Part shown: positions 12,301 through 25,552 of the stretch, piece after piece
Layout: each line of letters opens with the position of its first letter
Position numbering within the stretch: position 1 is the first letter of the stretch
NCBI GenBank assembly: GCA_002914805.1
Contig: JXTB01000115.1
Location: 368,982 to 432,981 of the forward strand
Length of the DNA: 64,000 nucleotides
Reading direction: 5' to 3'
Source of the DNA: Parasponia andersonii
Taxonomy: Eukaryota; Streptophyta; Magnoliopsida; Rosales; Cannabaceae
Made by a program: the position numbers and the translations under genes
The notes under the pieces: generated by a model
The model's database searches: none
Seen by the model: the letters and a program-made list of their open reading frames with translations, nothing else
What the model was told of the DNA's origin: nothing

Positions 12301-15300
12301 AACTACATCTGTATTTGAATTGAATTTGTGTTAGTCTCTTAATCTTTTTTGCTTCTGTATGTTAATATTTACATCAAGCCTACAGATATTTTCTGGTCAT
12401 TGTCAGATGTTAAAGGAATTCTGTATCAATGTCATGATGACAAACCTGTTCAACTTTTCATGTGTTTATATTTGAACTTATGTCTGATTTTGTGGCCATA
12501 TGAAATTCTGTCGACATGGGCTCAAAGCCCTATTAAAGGTAATTATATATATTCATTAAGTGATAGTTTTAATAAAGGACCCATTGAAGGGTTTGCTAGT
12601 CTCCACTGAGGGATACCATTCAGTAGTCAATTAGTACTCTCACTGCTGAGGGAAAGTGTACAACGTTTTCACTGTAGTATGCGGACAATTGCAATACTGA
12701 TAGTAGCGTATTCTCCTATAGTGTTATTTCAAGCTGTCTGAACCTCTGAATGTGATAAGCATGCACCAGTTTTTCCAGTTGTGTTTTTTGTCTGCTATAA
12801 TACTTGATCAAGTTAATAAGCATAGAAACTTCCTTGGATGGATTTTTCTTATTGCTTCTGGTTAAAAATCATGTTCTATGACAATAAATTAATAATTGTC
12901 AGAATTTCTTTAGGTTAAGTTGCCTCATAATTACAAATGTGTCAGCATTTGACCAATCATGAAAGTACGCCTTAGGGGCAATGTTACTGTCACTGTTCTG
13001 CATATTAACCTTCTTTAGAGACTGCTATGTAGGATTTCTTGTGTTATTGTGCTAATGGATTTAGAGTTGATATTTTATTTATGCTCTGTTAACATCCTTG
13101 TTGTCTTGAGGTTATAAATTAGTACAAATGACCTCCAATTATGTGATTTCCTAGGTTTTGGCTGATAGTGTGAGCATCCCATGCCGACTAGTGAAGGGAC
13201 ATCAGTATACTGGTTCCAGTGATGTGGCAATGAACTTTGTAAAGATCAATGGTGGAAGGTAATTTATTTTCATTTAGTCGTATTTGTCATGGTGTTTGCA
13301 ATGTGTTTTCTTATAATATAGAAAATAAATTCATACTGGATAAAAATCTGTAACATTCCGTTACTGTTGTGTTTATGGAATTGATTTAGAAGTGTTTGCT
13401 CATGTGGCAAATAGTAGTGAAATTATGATGGTTACTTCATTATGTTGTGGTTATTTCATACTTGGAATTTGTTTTTTAATATGTTTTCTAAAATGTGCAT
13501 AGTCTGATTTTCAGGGAATACATTGTTGATTTAATGTCAGATCCTGGTACACTTATTCCATCTGATGCAGCTGGATCACATATAGGATATGATGAACCTT
13601 TCTTCTCTGCTAGTCCTTTGTCCAGAGACATTGATTCATCTCATGTAGCTTCTTCCAGTAGTGGAGTTGGAAGTTCATTTGAGGATCATTCAGGCTTCGG
13701 GACATTTGAAATCAGATCTAGGTTAAATAATCCTCCTTCCACAGGAAGGGATTCTGATGACAGAGACGAATTTACTGCTCGTGCACAACTAGCTGAGGAA
13801 ACTAAAGCTGAGGGAGAATCCAAGATGCTCTCAGATGATTTTAAAAAACCATCCAATGTAGAGAAGGGGCTCGTGTGGGACTTTCCTGGCAAGACTAGTT
13901 ATCCTCATACACATGCAAGATCTCCTTCTTGGACTGAAGGTGTTGGCTCCCCTGCTGTTCGTAAAAAGAAAGTGAAGGATGTTTCAAAATACATGATAGA
14001 TGCTGCCAAAGAAAATCCAAAGCTAGCTCAGAAACTCCATGATGTGTTGCTTGAAAGTGGTGTTGTTGCTCCCCCAGACCTGTTTACAGAAATCTATCAA
14101 GAGCACTTGGATGCATCAGCAGTTGAGGCTAATTCCCAAAGAGATGATGTGGCTGAAAATAAAGATGGCATTGGAAATGGAACTCAAGAAAGTATAGGCG
14201 AAGATGAAATTGCTCCACCTTGCTTTCTGCCTCCTTTACCGCACCACAGGGTGCAATCTAAAGCAAGCTCTCCTGGTCAACAAGAGCTTCAGAAACTTGT
14301 TGAGGGTTTAGGTGTAAACCTTATACGTGAACGTGATAACCGCGAAATAACAGGACATGCTATTTCATTGCCACCTGATATAACTCCTGCGAAATATGCA
14401 AAAAACGTCCCAGTTGCTGCAGCTGCGGCGGCTGCAGCAGCTGTTGTTGCTTCTTCCATGGTTGTTGCTGCCGCAAAATCAAATGCTGACTCGAATCTTG
14501 AAATTCCAGTAGCAGCAGCTGCCACTGCTACTGCTGCAGCTGTGGTTGCAACAACTGTAGCTGTCAGTAAGCAGTATGAGCAGGGTATGCGAAGTGATGG
14601 AGACACAGATAGTGGTGGTTATGAACCACGGGGTAGTGGTGACCGGGAACATGATGCTGTAGGAACAAATTCAGAAGGCGAAAGAGTATCAGATAGGTCA
14701 GCAGGTAACGAAAGCACAAAATCTGATTCAATTGACGATGTTGCAGAGTGCGAGATTCCATGGGATGATATCACCTTGGGTGAGCGTATCGGACTTGGTA
14801 CTGAACAATGCATTAAGCTATTATAACATGCAATTCATTTCGTCGATGAATCTAATCCTGTAATTTAATTACATCCCTTTGGTGTCACCTCTGTGTTGAA
14901 GGATCCTATGGGGAGGTCTACCGTGGAGAGTGGCATGGAACTGTAAGTTTTTTCCCAACTGAACCTGAATACTAAGCTACTTGATACACACTAGTGGGGT
15001 AAAACTTATTTTCTCCTGTTCTGGAAAATAGCTAACCATTTTTTGTTGTGTGAAAATGGGTTATGTATATTAACAAATTATGTTTCATAGTTATCTTTCC
15101 TGGATGTGGCCATATGTGAAATGCAAAAAATTGGAATAGGCTTTATATTTTGGCTCAAAAATTGATATGGTTATATGTGATTAGAGAATCCGGTTTCCAG
15201 AAAATGGGATTCTTTTAATAGAGAAACTATAAGATACGTCGTGTCAAAATTGATGTGTTAAGTAGATAAATCATTTGGATGCAAGGAATTTAGCCTAGTT

Positions 15301-18300
15301 GCACAAATTGGACACACTATCCAATATTTCAACAATTTATATTAAAAATAGCTAATTTATTCAATTTTTTATGCTGCTAGAATTATTGGAAGTGGAATCT
15401 AATATTGTTTGGAAGTTTGTTATAAGTTTTACATATGGTGTCCAATGCAGCCGGTTTCTGCTTCTTTAAACTAGAATTAGCACGGGTTAAGATCTCTTAG
15501 TTTGATGTTTATTCTTAGGTCGTATCTTAGTAACTAGGATCACCAAATAGAGTGCACCGCTGATGATATTAATAATTGCATCAGTCAATTAACTTGTGGA
15601 GCATGACTCTCTCGTTGCCCTTTTCTGGTGTCTCTGTTTTCTGCCATTTTTTTCTGAAGATGCTGGGGAACAGCACATAATGAAAGAAACAGTTGTAGCC
15701 TTGTAGGTGGTCTCTATGATCTTGGTGTCTTATCAGTCCTCTCTGAGTCGTTATTCATTGCTTCATTAAATGTTTTGCCTATATGGTTTTATAGGAAGTT
15801 GCTGTGAAGAGGTTCCTGGACCAAGAAATTTTGGGTGAATCACTTGCAGAATTCATGAAAGAGGTAGAACCCGCTGCCCTTATAAACCAAAGCCCTCATT
15901 TTTTTTTGTTATATTGTTTAATCTGTTTCAAGATGTTCCTTTCTAAAAGATCTCTTTGCTATTAGTTTGCGTAAATATTCATATGAATAATCTTATTTCT
16001 GCTTGATAATGTTGGTCCTCTCTCTTTACAGTGGAAGAGTGTATGAACCGCTTCTTCTTTTTTACATGCATAAATCACTTCCATTTTGAATGACCATTTA
16101 ATATTCTATGCTGGGATTGTAAATTTAAGGCATATGGAGGTGTACTTACTAGATGGATCTTTTTTCTTGTTTAAATTGCAAGGTCCGGTTAATGAAAAGA
16201 CTCAGGCATCCCAATGTTGTCCTGTTTATGGGAGCTGTAACTCGTACTCCAAATCTTTCAATTGTTACAGAGTTTCTTCCAAGGTTTGTTTTGCACTCTA
16301 CATGTCTTGTCACAATCAGTTATTATTTTAGTCGTCCCTGTTTCATCATTCTTTTTTGTTCTTACAATGCATGTCTGGCCAGATGAATCCTTTGTTAATT
16401 TTGTAAAAGTCGTAATCCACGCTCAAAGATAAATAAATCAACAATAAAAGGTAAACGAAAAATTAAAAAAAAAATAACGAAGAAATAATTTAAAATAATG
16501 AAAATAATAAATGAAAATGCTAATATGAGAAAAATAAGGCTTTAAGATTTACTTAATTGTTCGTTTAACTGTTACCTATTTTGAAAATAACCGGAAAATA
16601 TAGCATTTAAGAATAAATATTAATCTAAAGTATTCAATATGAAAAATTCTTCCAAATTATGCCAAAATAATTTATTAATTATCTAAAATCGATAATATAT
16701 CTAAGAGATAATATTGTAATAAAAAATCAACTAATAAAATAAATATAATTATAATATAGTTTAAATTACCATATAAAGAAAGCACGACTGAATTTATATG
16801 AGAAATTAAAAAATAATACATTAAAAATAAAAATAAAAATATTGAAGAATTTAACAAACTAAATATATAACTGTTGAAGTACCTTCAAGAATCAAAGTCG
16901 GAAAAAAAAAATTATACAATTAAGATATCTCTCTAGTATTTTTAAAAATTAGTTTAACCTAAAAACTATACAATTAAGATTTCTTTCTAAAAATTAGCCT
17001 AACCTCGTCATCATCTCACGCTATCTCTCAAGAAAAGTTTAGTTTTCTCTCTCAAAATTCAAAATTTGTGTGTTTTTCTTTCTCCTATTGCGACTATTTA
17101 TAGCTGAAAGAGGACAGAGCCATTTCTAAATATGCAATATATATAAAACTCTCGATTTCTTTTCTCTTTCCCTCTCTTCTCCACGAATCTTCACATTATC
17201 TGAGCTGAGGGACGTTATCGGTGCGGCCGAAAATAGTAAGCTTGGCACGAAACTCGCGCTTGATTGGCTGCAGAGAAAGTCAAAGTTCATGGCTGACGTG
17301 GCAACACTTCAATGGGCAGAGGACTGGTTGCACGGAGCTCGCGAAGCACTGGAACAGACAAGCCTGGAAAGTGGCTGCAGCGCGGGCCCCAGCTGTCCCC
17401 TGGCCTCTCACTCGCCTGAGCCACGGGTGTGATACACACGCCAGTCTGGTGCCTTGGATGGATGAGATCGTGCATGAAGGTTCACTCCCAGTCGCGCGAC
17501 TGTTTGATTCCTTTTTCTGATTTTTTTCTTTTTCTTTTTCTTCTACTTAAATAAAACAAATTAAAAGTAAATCATAATAAAATAAACAAATCATAATCTA
17601 AATAATATAAAAAGTTAATCCGAATTTAATTAAATTAAACTAAATCTAAATTATCTAAACTAAATTAAATAAAATAACGAAATCTAATAAAATTAAATAA
17701 AATTATATCTAAATACTAAAAATCAAATTAACTTGAAATAACCTAAATTAAACAAAAATTACTCAAAAACATAAAAACATATAAGAAAAAGAAAATAAAT
17801 AACTCTATTTTCATAAAGTTATCAGTTGTTTTTTGTTCCTCGACTAATTAATCTTTCTTATCTTGTATTTGCTAACCATACTACAACTAAAAACAGAGGT
17901 TTGTTGTGGGTTGGGGGTGCGGTAAAGCTATATGTTATGCTGCTCAATGAGATGACACATTAGATGTTCTTATAGATAAAGTTTTAATAGTTTTTGATTC
18001 CAGTATAAGTACTGATTATTGGATTTGAATTTCTTTTATTTTAAAATCTTGTCTTATGTATTTGCTGTTCCTGTTTTCTCCCTTTGTGGACGCATATAAA
18101 CTTTTACTTGGGAGAAAGACAAGAAAATTTTATGCTGGTTTTTTCTGTTTTGATCTGTGTTTCCTCTTTTAAAAAAAAAAAAAGAGAAACTGAAAATTTA
18201 TTAACCATATAAAAATATATTACAAGTCGGAGTGGATAAGATATCCACAACAAGAACACATTATGTATTTCTGTTAGTCTTTGAGATTGTTGGTGATCAT

Positions 18301-21300
18301 GTCAAACAGAATATTGAAACGTAATTGTGTTTTGCAGAGGTAGTCTGTATAGGTTACTTCATCGGCCTAACAATCAATTAGATGAACGAAGGCGTTTGAA
18401 AATGGCTCTTGATGCTGTATGGTTCTCTCATTCTTTTCTTCTATTCCAATTCAATTAACAAAGGTTTCTTAAACTGATAACTCTTAATGAATAATTTTCC
18501 TTGACAAAACCTAACCTTCAGGCTCGGGGAATGAATTATTTGCACACTTGCTCACCAATGATTGTACACCGTGATTTGAAGTCCCCAAATCTTCTTGTCG
18601 ATAAGTATTGGGTGGTAAAGGTAGTTTCTTGATCTCTTCAATATTGGACACATTTTAATACACACATTGATGTGACTCTCTAACTTTTCTGCTTGCCATT
18701 AGGTCTGTGATTTTGGACTATCTAAAATGAAGCATAGCACATTTCTCTCTTCAAGGTCCACCGCAGGAACAGTAAGCCTAAGTCATGCTTGCAATTTGGT
18801 TTTGTGCCACTGCATTTAACTTGTTTACAATTCCTTTAATGCCTTGGTTTTCCATTACTCGTACTCGGCATTTCATATGTTGGATGAATGGAATTCCTGT
18901 AACAAAACTGGATGCAGTCCTTTCAGATTTTGTTATCTGCTCTTTCTTGCTAATCTTCATGACAATAATAAATGTTTTTTGCATAGTGCAAAGCTCAGAA
19001 AATATATGATGATGCAAACATATTTTAGGTAATAAGGGAAAGCCATGTCCAGCCTTAAGTTTGTGATACTTATTCCGATTCATTGCAATATATGTATTAT
19101 ACTTGATTAAAATATACAAGTACTGAAAAACTAATTTTAAAGGTGGAACAACATTGACTAATTTTTGGATGCTTTATGTGTCAGGTCACCTTGAATATGA
19201 TTATTAGGAAAAATACAAAACTCTTATTGTAAGTAAAGTTATTAGAGGCTTTATAAACATATTTTTAAGTAATAATTTAATGCAAATATTTGGCATGATT
19301 AAACAAAAAATCCATATAAGTAGATATCTAACTAAAGCATTTCATTTCAATGCAAACTAGTTTTGTTTGTTTCTTTTCATATTCCAATTCCTTTGTACTT
19401 TATCCTATCTTATCAAATATTCTTATTGATAAATCTATGTTGTATTTTATGAGATGTCATAATTCCAAGCAGTTTCACTGGAATGTGGGTTTTCCACTGA
19501 AGCAACCTGGCCAACAACAAAGTTATCGAGAGGGAAACCTTTATTGTTAAAGCATCTTGAAAAAAATATTTATCTTACTGTAATCTTGAATTAGTCCTTT
19601 AGACCTTACGTTCATTTTTTGCCTTAATAATTTTCTCTTCAACTGGTGAAGAGGCAATCCAGGCTAGCTGTTTTAATGACTTAAAGTTCTTCCGTTCTAC
19701 TTCAGGCTGAATGGATGGCTCCTGAAGTGCTAAGAAACGAACCTTCTGACGAGAAGTATGCTTCTTTCATTTCTTACTTTTTATGTTTTGTTATTTTTAC
19801 TTTTAAAGTTTTGTTATTTTTTGTGAATGCTACAAATCTTTATGAGGTAAACTGAACAAAAATGTGGTTTGATATGTAGGTGTGATGTTTATAGCTTCGG
19901 GGTCATACTCTGGGAACTTTCTACAATGCAACAGCCATGGGGGGGTATGAATCCTATGCAAGTTGTTGGTGCAGTTGGATTTCAACATCGTCGTCTCGAG
20001 ATTCCAGATGATATGGATCCTGCAATTGCAGATATTATCAGAAGATGCTGGCAGACGTGAGTATACTCTTGAGTTATTGCATTTCACCAACATCTAAACC
20101 GATCATTATTCAATATATTAATGCCGAGGTTTATGATCAACTTGCCTTTATCTTAAATAGTTCTTAATTACTTCTATTCCAATAGTAGTTGACCTTTTCC
20201 AGTAATGAAAATGGTGGCGGCAAGTAAAATTTGGGAATCAGATGCAGCTGGTCTTCATGTGATTTCTTTTGGTTCAAACTTTTCATTTGTTTGTCCATGG
20301 TTTCTATTCCAAGTCTTCTTTTGCTTGTGAACATACATAAATTGTGTTCAGAAAATCTGTTCGTTATCTCAAAGGCAACTCGAGATTTTCTTGGGAAATT
20401 CTTAAAAATTCTACTGGGACCTTTTTCTTTTATTTTTATTTTTAAAGTTGCATTCCATTATTTTTCTTACTGAGTTTTTCATTTTTCTATCGACATTTCT
20501 GCCATATATCTTCTACCTTCCATTCCCCACTTCTGTGATATTATTCCTGAAGTTCAAACCTTTTAATGAAAGTAGAGAGTTGGTCATACTAAGTAGAACG
20601 TCTTGTACGCTTGCAATAAAATCTTTGATTCTTAACAAGAAATTACTCAAAATATTTGGATTGATTAATTGTTTTTCATCTAGTATGCTTTACGACACGT
20701 TAGGTCAAAGAGCAACTTGGATCAACATTTGAATTTTTTCAATTAACATTGAATTATCAAGTTGATCTTTGATTAGTGAAACTGGCTTATTTTTAGTATG
20801 CATTCGTCAAAATTCTTGATAGTACTTGTTTGTCTGCGTAACTTTGGTTCCTTTTACTGTCTTCAGCTAGTTTCTTCTTTAATTATTATGTTTTGATGCC
20901 TCATCTACTTGCTGCATGCAAATTCTTTTTCCGGGGGCATCATGTTTTCCATTCAATGCCCCATAATTGGTGAACTTGGTTTAATCTGTTCCAAATGTCT
21001 GAAATAAGAGATATCATTCATGGCTGCATATGTTGAGATACATGCATAATCTTCTGAATGAGTCGTCTCACTAATAATTTGCTTTCTAATCCGATATGGT
21101 AATAACATTCTGTCAATTGTACTTGTGGATGCATTTGTATGTTTAAAGGTACATAAGCCTTACGTTTCACCTCATTTAACATTGTAGAGATCCGAGATTG
21201 AGACCCACATTTGCTGAGATCATGGCTGCTCTGAAGCCATTACAGAGGCCAATAAATAGTCAAGTTCCCAGACCTGGTGCATCATTAGGCATCGGACGCG

Positions 21301-21344
21301 AGAAAGTTCATCCACCACGAGTTGCAGAAGAAACTGCAGACTAG
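9312..21344 (+). CDS. SIS8: Raf-like MAPKKK, EDR1/SIS8 (MAPKKK delta) family
   Basis: Thirteen exons join in frame to a 1052-aa protein: 9312-9803, 11698-12135, 13155-13258, 13515-14797, 14902-14942, 15795-15863, 16183-16283, 18338-18416, 18522-18620, 18703-18771, 19706-19755, 19880-20056, 21188-21344. All introns have GT..AG borders. The N-terminus [10 protein letters not shown] is typical of the family and fixes the start. The EDR1 regulatory domain lies at about residues 117-360 ([20 protein letters not shown], then the [15 protein letters not shown] end). A Ser/acidic linker and an Ala/Val-rich tract (about 644-697) follow. The kinase domain spans about 759-1023, with glycine loop GERIGLGSYGEV, VAVK lysine K791, HRDLK aspartate D887, DFG aspartate D905 and APE at 930-932, so it looks catalytically competent. 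Relatives act in cytosolic stress, ABA and sugar signalling. From its neighbours it is best assigned to the At1g73660 (SIS8)/At1g18160 pair rather than to EDR1 itself. Confidence 0.93.
16284..18337 (+). other. Intron 7 of the kinase gene, with a probable foreign insertion (~16400-17800)
   Basis: At 2054 bp this is the longest intron of the gene. Its middle differs sharply from the flanks. 16400-16980 and 17530-17800 are extremely A-rich, while 17200-17515 is GC-rich, contains CpGs and ends in the perfect palindrome CAGTCGCGCGACTG (17490-17503). A TATA-like CTATTTATAGC at about 17094-17104 follows a CTCTCTCAAAATT-rich block that resembles plant retrotransposon LTR sequence. No ends or target-site duplication were proven. 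An open frame at 17221-17520 has no recognisable domain. Confidence 0.45.
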
Positions 21345-22591
21345 AAAGAGCAATTTTTCGTTCTGACTGAACATCAGTTTGTTCCAAACCTAAGTTATAC
21401 TGAGACAATGTGTAGATTGTTTGGAACGAGTTTGAGAAAGAAATCATTGAAGATCATGAGAACATGTACTCGAATTTGAGGTTGTGATTCTTTTTCTTCA
21501 TTTCCTTTTTCTCATTGTATTCTTAGGGGGCCAGCTGGGTTCTCGAGGTTGTGTTTTGTATGTAAAAAAGAAAGAAAAGGAAAAAAAAAGAAGGTTCAAA
21601 TTGAAATTGTAATCAGTGTTTGAATTTTTTGCCGTCCATTAACAGTTAGCAAGTGGTAGGAATGATGGATGAGAAAGTGGATAAAATAACTGAGAGGGCC
21701 CTTTCTTGCCTGGCCTGGAACCTTTAACCCCCGCTCCTTTTTTATTTTTTATTTTTATTTTTTTATTTTTAATTTTTGGAGGATCTCCATGCTGAAGTTG
21801 ACCTGTGAGATATTTCCAACTAAATGGAGCAATTTTGAAATTTTACTTTACCAGTTCCCCATTCCGCTCTTGAAACTCCTAGACAAGTGGCTTAACAACT
21901 TATATTGACCGTCATCTTTTGTTCCTGTAAAAATAGGTGATACATTTCTCAACTTGTATGCTAATGTTTTGTTTTCTATTAGTAGGATAAGTGAATTATT
22001 ATCTTTTAATATCTGAATGTTACTACGAATCTACATAGGAATTTACATTTTCACTCGTTGGAAAATAAAATTTCACCTGTGACAATATTGATATTTAGAA
22101 GTCAAAGATCAAGGGAAGAGTTGACACTTTTGAAAGTGTTGTAAGAACTTAACGAGGGGGTTGGATGGTTATGTATCATAAATTGCCAACTTTAAAGGAG
22201 ATGAAATAGATTAGGCTAATCCAATGGTAAAGGGGCTGATTTAAAGGGTAATAGTGCAAAAAGCGACTATCGTTTTCGGATCACAAGTATCTACAATGAG
22301 AGAGAGCGCGAGCGCAATTGTTCTTAGTACAACTCCGAGTTTAAATTTCTACGAGTTTTCGAAAGAAAGTCATCTTCTAAGGAAACTGTGGCTGACCATA
22401 ATGATTTCTCTCATACACGGATAAAAGTTTTCTCCAGCCAAACATGTGTTTAAATCTTAAAGTAAGGATAACCCACCATTTAAAAAGACCCATCTCATAT
22501 ACAAGGATAAGGTAGGACCAAACCATACTTAACTAAAATGCACTTTATTTTTCTTAGACCAAGTTTTCATTCATATCCCTATCCCAAAACA
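21345..22591. other. Kinase 3' UTR and FKBP17-2 upstream region
   Basis: The first ~250-300 bases are T-rich and fit a 3' UTR. The rest is the upstream region of the next gene. No TATA box stands out and no other gene is seen. Confidence 0.5.
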
Positions 22592-24145
22592 ATGGCTTCT
22601 TTCTTTGGCTCTCCACCATTTGTCTCCCACCCCCTCACTAGAACTCTCAACTTCTCTTCCTCAACACAAACACCTCCTCCACCTCCACCTCAAAAACCAC
22701 CGCCATCTCAGCCACTAAGTTCCACTTCCTCAGGGCAACCGGTGGAGCCAGTCCCACTCAAATTTCAACAACAAAAACCTTCTTCTGCTAATTCCAAGGT
22801 TGAATCCACAGACTGGATAGCTTCTACCTTAACTAGGAGATTTGGACTCGGAGCTGGTCTTGCCTGGGCTGGCTTTCTTGCATTTGGTGTCATCTCTGAA
22901 CAGATAAAGACCCGTCTTGAGGTCTCCCAACAGGAAGCAAACACGAGGTTTGTAAATCTCACTTCACTCTCAATAAAGATGTCTAAGTTCTTGTAGATAA
23001 CACTGTTTTAAGTTTTCTGCTTCTGATTTCTTTGTTAGTCTTTATTTATCTCCTTAACTAGTTCAATAATTTAGCTTGCTTTTGATGCTTCAAACTATTA
23101 ATAGCTTGATTTCCTTAATATAAGTTATCACATATGTTAGTCTTATAATTCTGCTCGTAACCAGAGATTGTCTTTGACAGAAATGTTGAGAAGGTAGAAG
23201 AGGTGGTATTGCCTAATGGCATAAGGTATGGTACAAACTTCTCAAGTTCTCATAACTTGTAAAATTACATGATTCTGAAACTTATCATACTATGTCCTAA
23301 AAACAAATACATATTGTGAATCCTTTCAAGAAAAAAAAAAAAAAAAACATAATGTGAATGTGCATTAGAACTGCCACGCAACCATGTAGGACTTAATAAA
23401 TCATATTTTTCTTTTGTCATGTGTCAATTCGATTTCACTTGTCAAAAACCAACTATGACCAAAGCTATAACTATTAAGCTCCGTTTGAAACTTGACGTTT
23501 AAAGGGGAAAAAAAAATCCAAGGGATCCATTTTCTTTTGTTTGGATCTAAATAAAAAATAACAGAATTTTTTTTTCACAAAAAACGAGAGTTTGATTTGA
23601 CGTCATTTTTTAGTATGTAGAATTTTGACACATTAATCAGTAAAATAAAAAATATCAATATAAAGTTCTATAGACTTTTAGAAAAAATATTTTCTATAAC
23701 CTTTTTCTCGTAATTATTTTTCCTCCAAAATCCAGATACCAAATTGAGCTCTACATTTTCTTGTCTATACTAATGGTGAATTTGAAACAGATACTATGAG
23801 TTGAAAGTGGGAGGTGGAGCCACTCCAAGACCAGGAGATTTGGTGGTGATTGATCTTCAGGGCAAAGTAGTAGGCAGTGGGGATGTGTTTGTGGATACAT
23901 TTGAGAAAGAAAACAAGCCTTTGGCTCTAGTGGTGGGGTCAAGGCCTTATAGTAAAGGAGTATGTGAAGGTATAGAATATGTGCTGAAATCCATGAAGGC
24001 AGGAGGTAAAAGGAGGGTTGTAGTTCCTCCAGGCTTGGGTTTTGGAGAGAATGGTGCAGACTTGGGTTCTGGAGAGCAAATTCCTCCTTTTGCAACACTA
24101 GAGTACACTGTTGAGGTTGATAAAGTCTCAATTGCACCAGCATGA
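22592..24145 (+). CDS. FKBP17-2: Chloroplast FKBP-type peptidyl-prolyl isomerase, FKBP17-2-like
   Basis: Three exons (22592-22947, 23181-23225, 23791-24145) join in frame to 251 aa. The start MASFFGSPPF was chosen because it opens a Ser/Pro-rich chloroplast transit-type N-terminus. An in-frame ATG 18 codons upstream (22538) is possible but fits less well. Residues ~84-100 form a Gly/Ala-rich hydrophobic segment (RRFGLGAGLAWAGFLAFG), typical of thylakoid-associated FKBP17 proteins. The FKBP domain spans about 147-250, with GDLVVIDLQG, the VFVDTF strand, SKGVCEGIEYVLKSMKAGGK and IPPFATLEYTVEV. Several aromatic active-site residues of classical FKBPs are not obvious, as is usual for lumenal plant FKBPs, so isomerase activity is uncertain. 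The likely role is a chloroplast folding or assembly factor. Confidence 0.92.
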
Positions 24146-24388
24146 TTTTGAGAAAATTACCAGTAAATGAAGTAATATAACTGTCAACATTATTGTAAAT
24201 TTTTGTCTTTCTTCTTAAATCATTGTTGCTTTAATAGGATATAAAAAATAATTCAAAATTTCAAACAAATACTGAGTCTAACTCGAATTTTGGATATCAA
24301 ATAATATAACAGTTGACTTGTTATTTTTATTTTGTTATTCATAAAAAAAAAATCAAATTATGTATATAAATTATATTAGTGATAATTT

Positions 24389-25490
24389 CTATTATTTTAT
24401 ATCAATTAATTGCGACCCGTGCAACTTTAAAAAAGAAGGGGAAAAAAAATTGGGTTTTCAAGTTCAATCCAACATCCAAGAGCGCATTGCGATAAATTTA
24501 TAATTACGTAAAGAACACTTTTTTTTTTTTCCCTTCTTTCCTTGAAGCAAAAGAAACAAAAGAACCATATCAACTTTTGCTGTAATGAAAGCATTATGAA
24601 TTTAGTTCTTTTTCTTTGGTTAATTACATTTTCATTTTGGTAGTTTATTCGATTTATAAATTTGGTTTTGGTAATTTTAGCGTCCATATTTCAAAATTAT
24701 GTCAAATTTATATATTTATGAGTCAAACACCTATTTTACTAAGAAATTACTAAATTACTCTTATAGAATTATTATATTTAAAAATAAATTTAAATTTTTA
24801 GAAAAATATTAATTAATAATTAACACAACAAATATTAAAAAATTTCTAAAAAATTGACTTTCAAAGAAAAGACTGTTTTTTTCCTTTTTAATTTTTTTTG
24901 GTTATTAGTTTTAATTTCTAAAATATATACTTTTAAATTTCAAAATGTATTATGGTAAGTTTATAAGTCAAAATTAGTAGTTCAACTTAGAAATGTTATG
25001 AATAATTTCTAATTATTTTATAATAAATTAATTGGTAAAAAATGAGATTATACTTTGCGATCCGTGCAACTTAAAAAAAGAAAGGGAAAAAAAAAACAGG
25101 TTTTCAAGTTCAATCTAACATCTAAGAGCGATTGCGATAAATTTATAATTATGTAAAGAGCACCTGTTTTTTTTTTCCTTCTTTCCGAAGCAAAGGAAAC
25201 AAATGAACCATATCAACTTTTGCCGTAATGAAAGCATATTTTAAAATGAATTTATTTTTTTAGAAAATATTAATTAATAATTAACACAACAAATATTAAA
25301 AAGTTCTAAAAAAATTGACTTAAAAAAAAAAAAAGACATTGTTCTTTCCTTTTTAAACTTTTTTTTTTTAATTTTGGTTATTAGTTTTAATTTCTAAAAT
25401 ATATACTTTTAAATTTTAAAAGGTATTATCGTAAGTTTATAAGTTAAAATTAGTAGTTCAACTTAGAAATATTATGAATATGTAGGAAAT
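24389..25490. repeat. Segmental direct duplication, two ~450-620 bp units in tandem
   Basis: Unit 1 (about 24389-25010) and unit 2 (about 25020-25490) share long near-identical blocks in the same order. These are TGCGACCCGTGCAACTT / TGCGATCCGTGCAACTT, the GAGCG..TTGCGATAAATTTATAA block, the TTAATTAATAATTAACACAA block and the final GTAGTTCAACTTAGAAAT block. Unit 2 lacks roughly 170 bp from the middle of unit 1. The units are noncoding, and the mismatches and deletion indicate an old duplication. Confidence 0.7.
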
Positions 25491-25552
25491 TTAAAATGTG
25501 AATATTAATGTTGAACAACCAACGAAAATGTAGCTACAAAAATATAAATTAA

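Noticed and set aside
14289-14606. Antisense open frame with poly-Ala runs
   Set aside because: It is the shadow of the Ala/Val-coding tract in kinase exon 4, which is supported by the spliced protein.
17221-17520. 99-codon open frame in the GC-rich core of kinase intron 7
   Set aside because: GC-rich DNA has few stops by chance. The translation has no recognisable motif and the segment looks like a transposon fragment.
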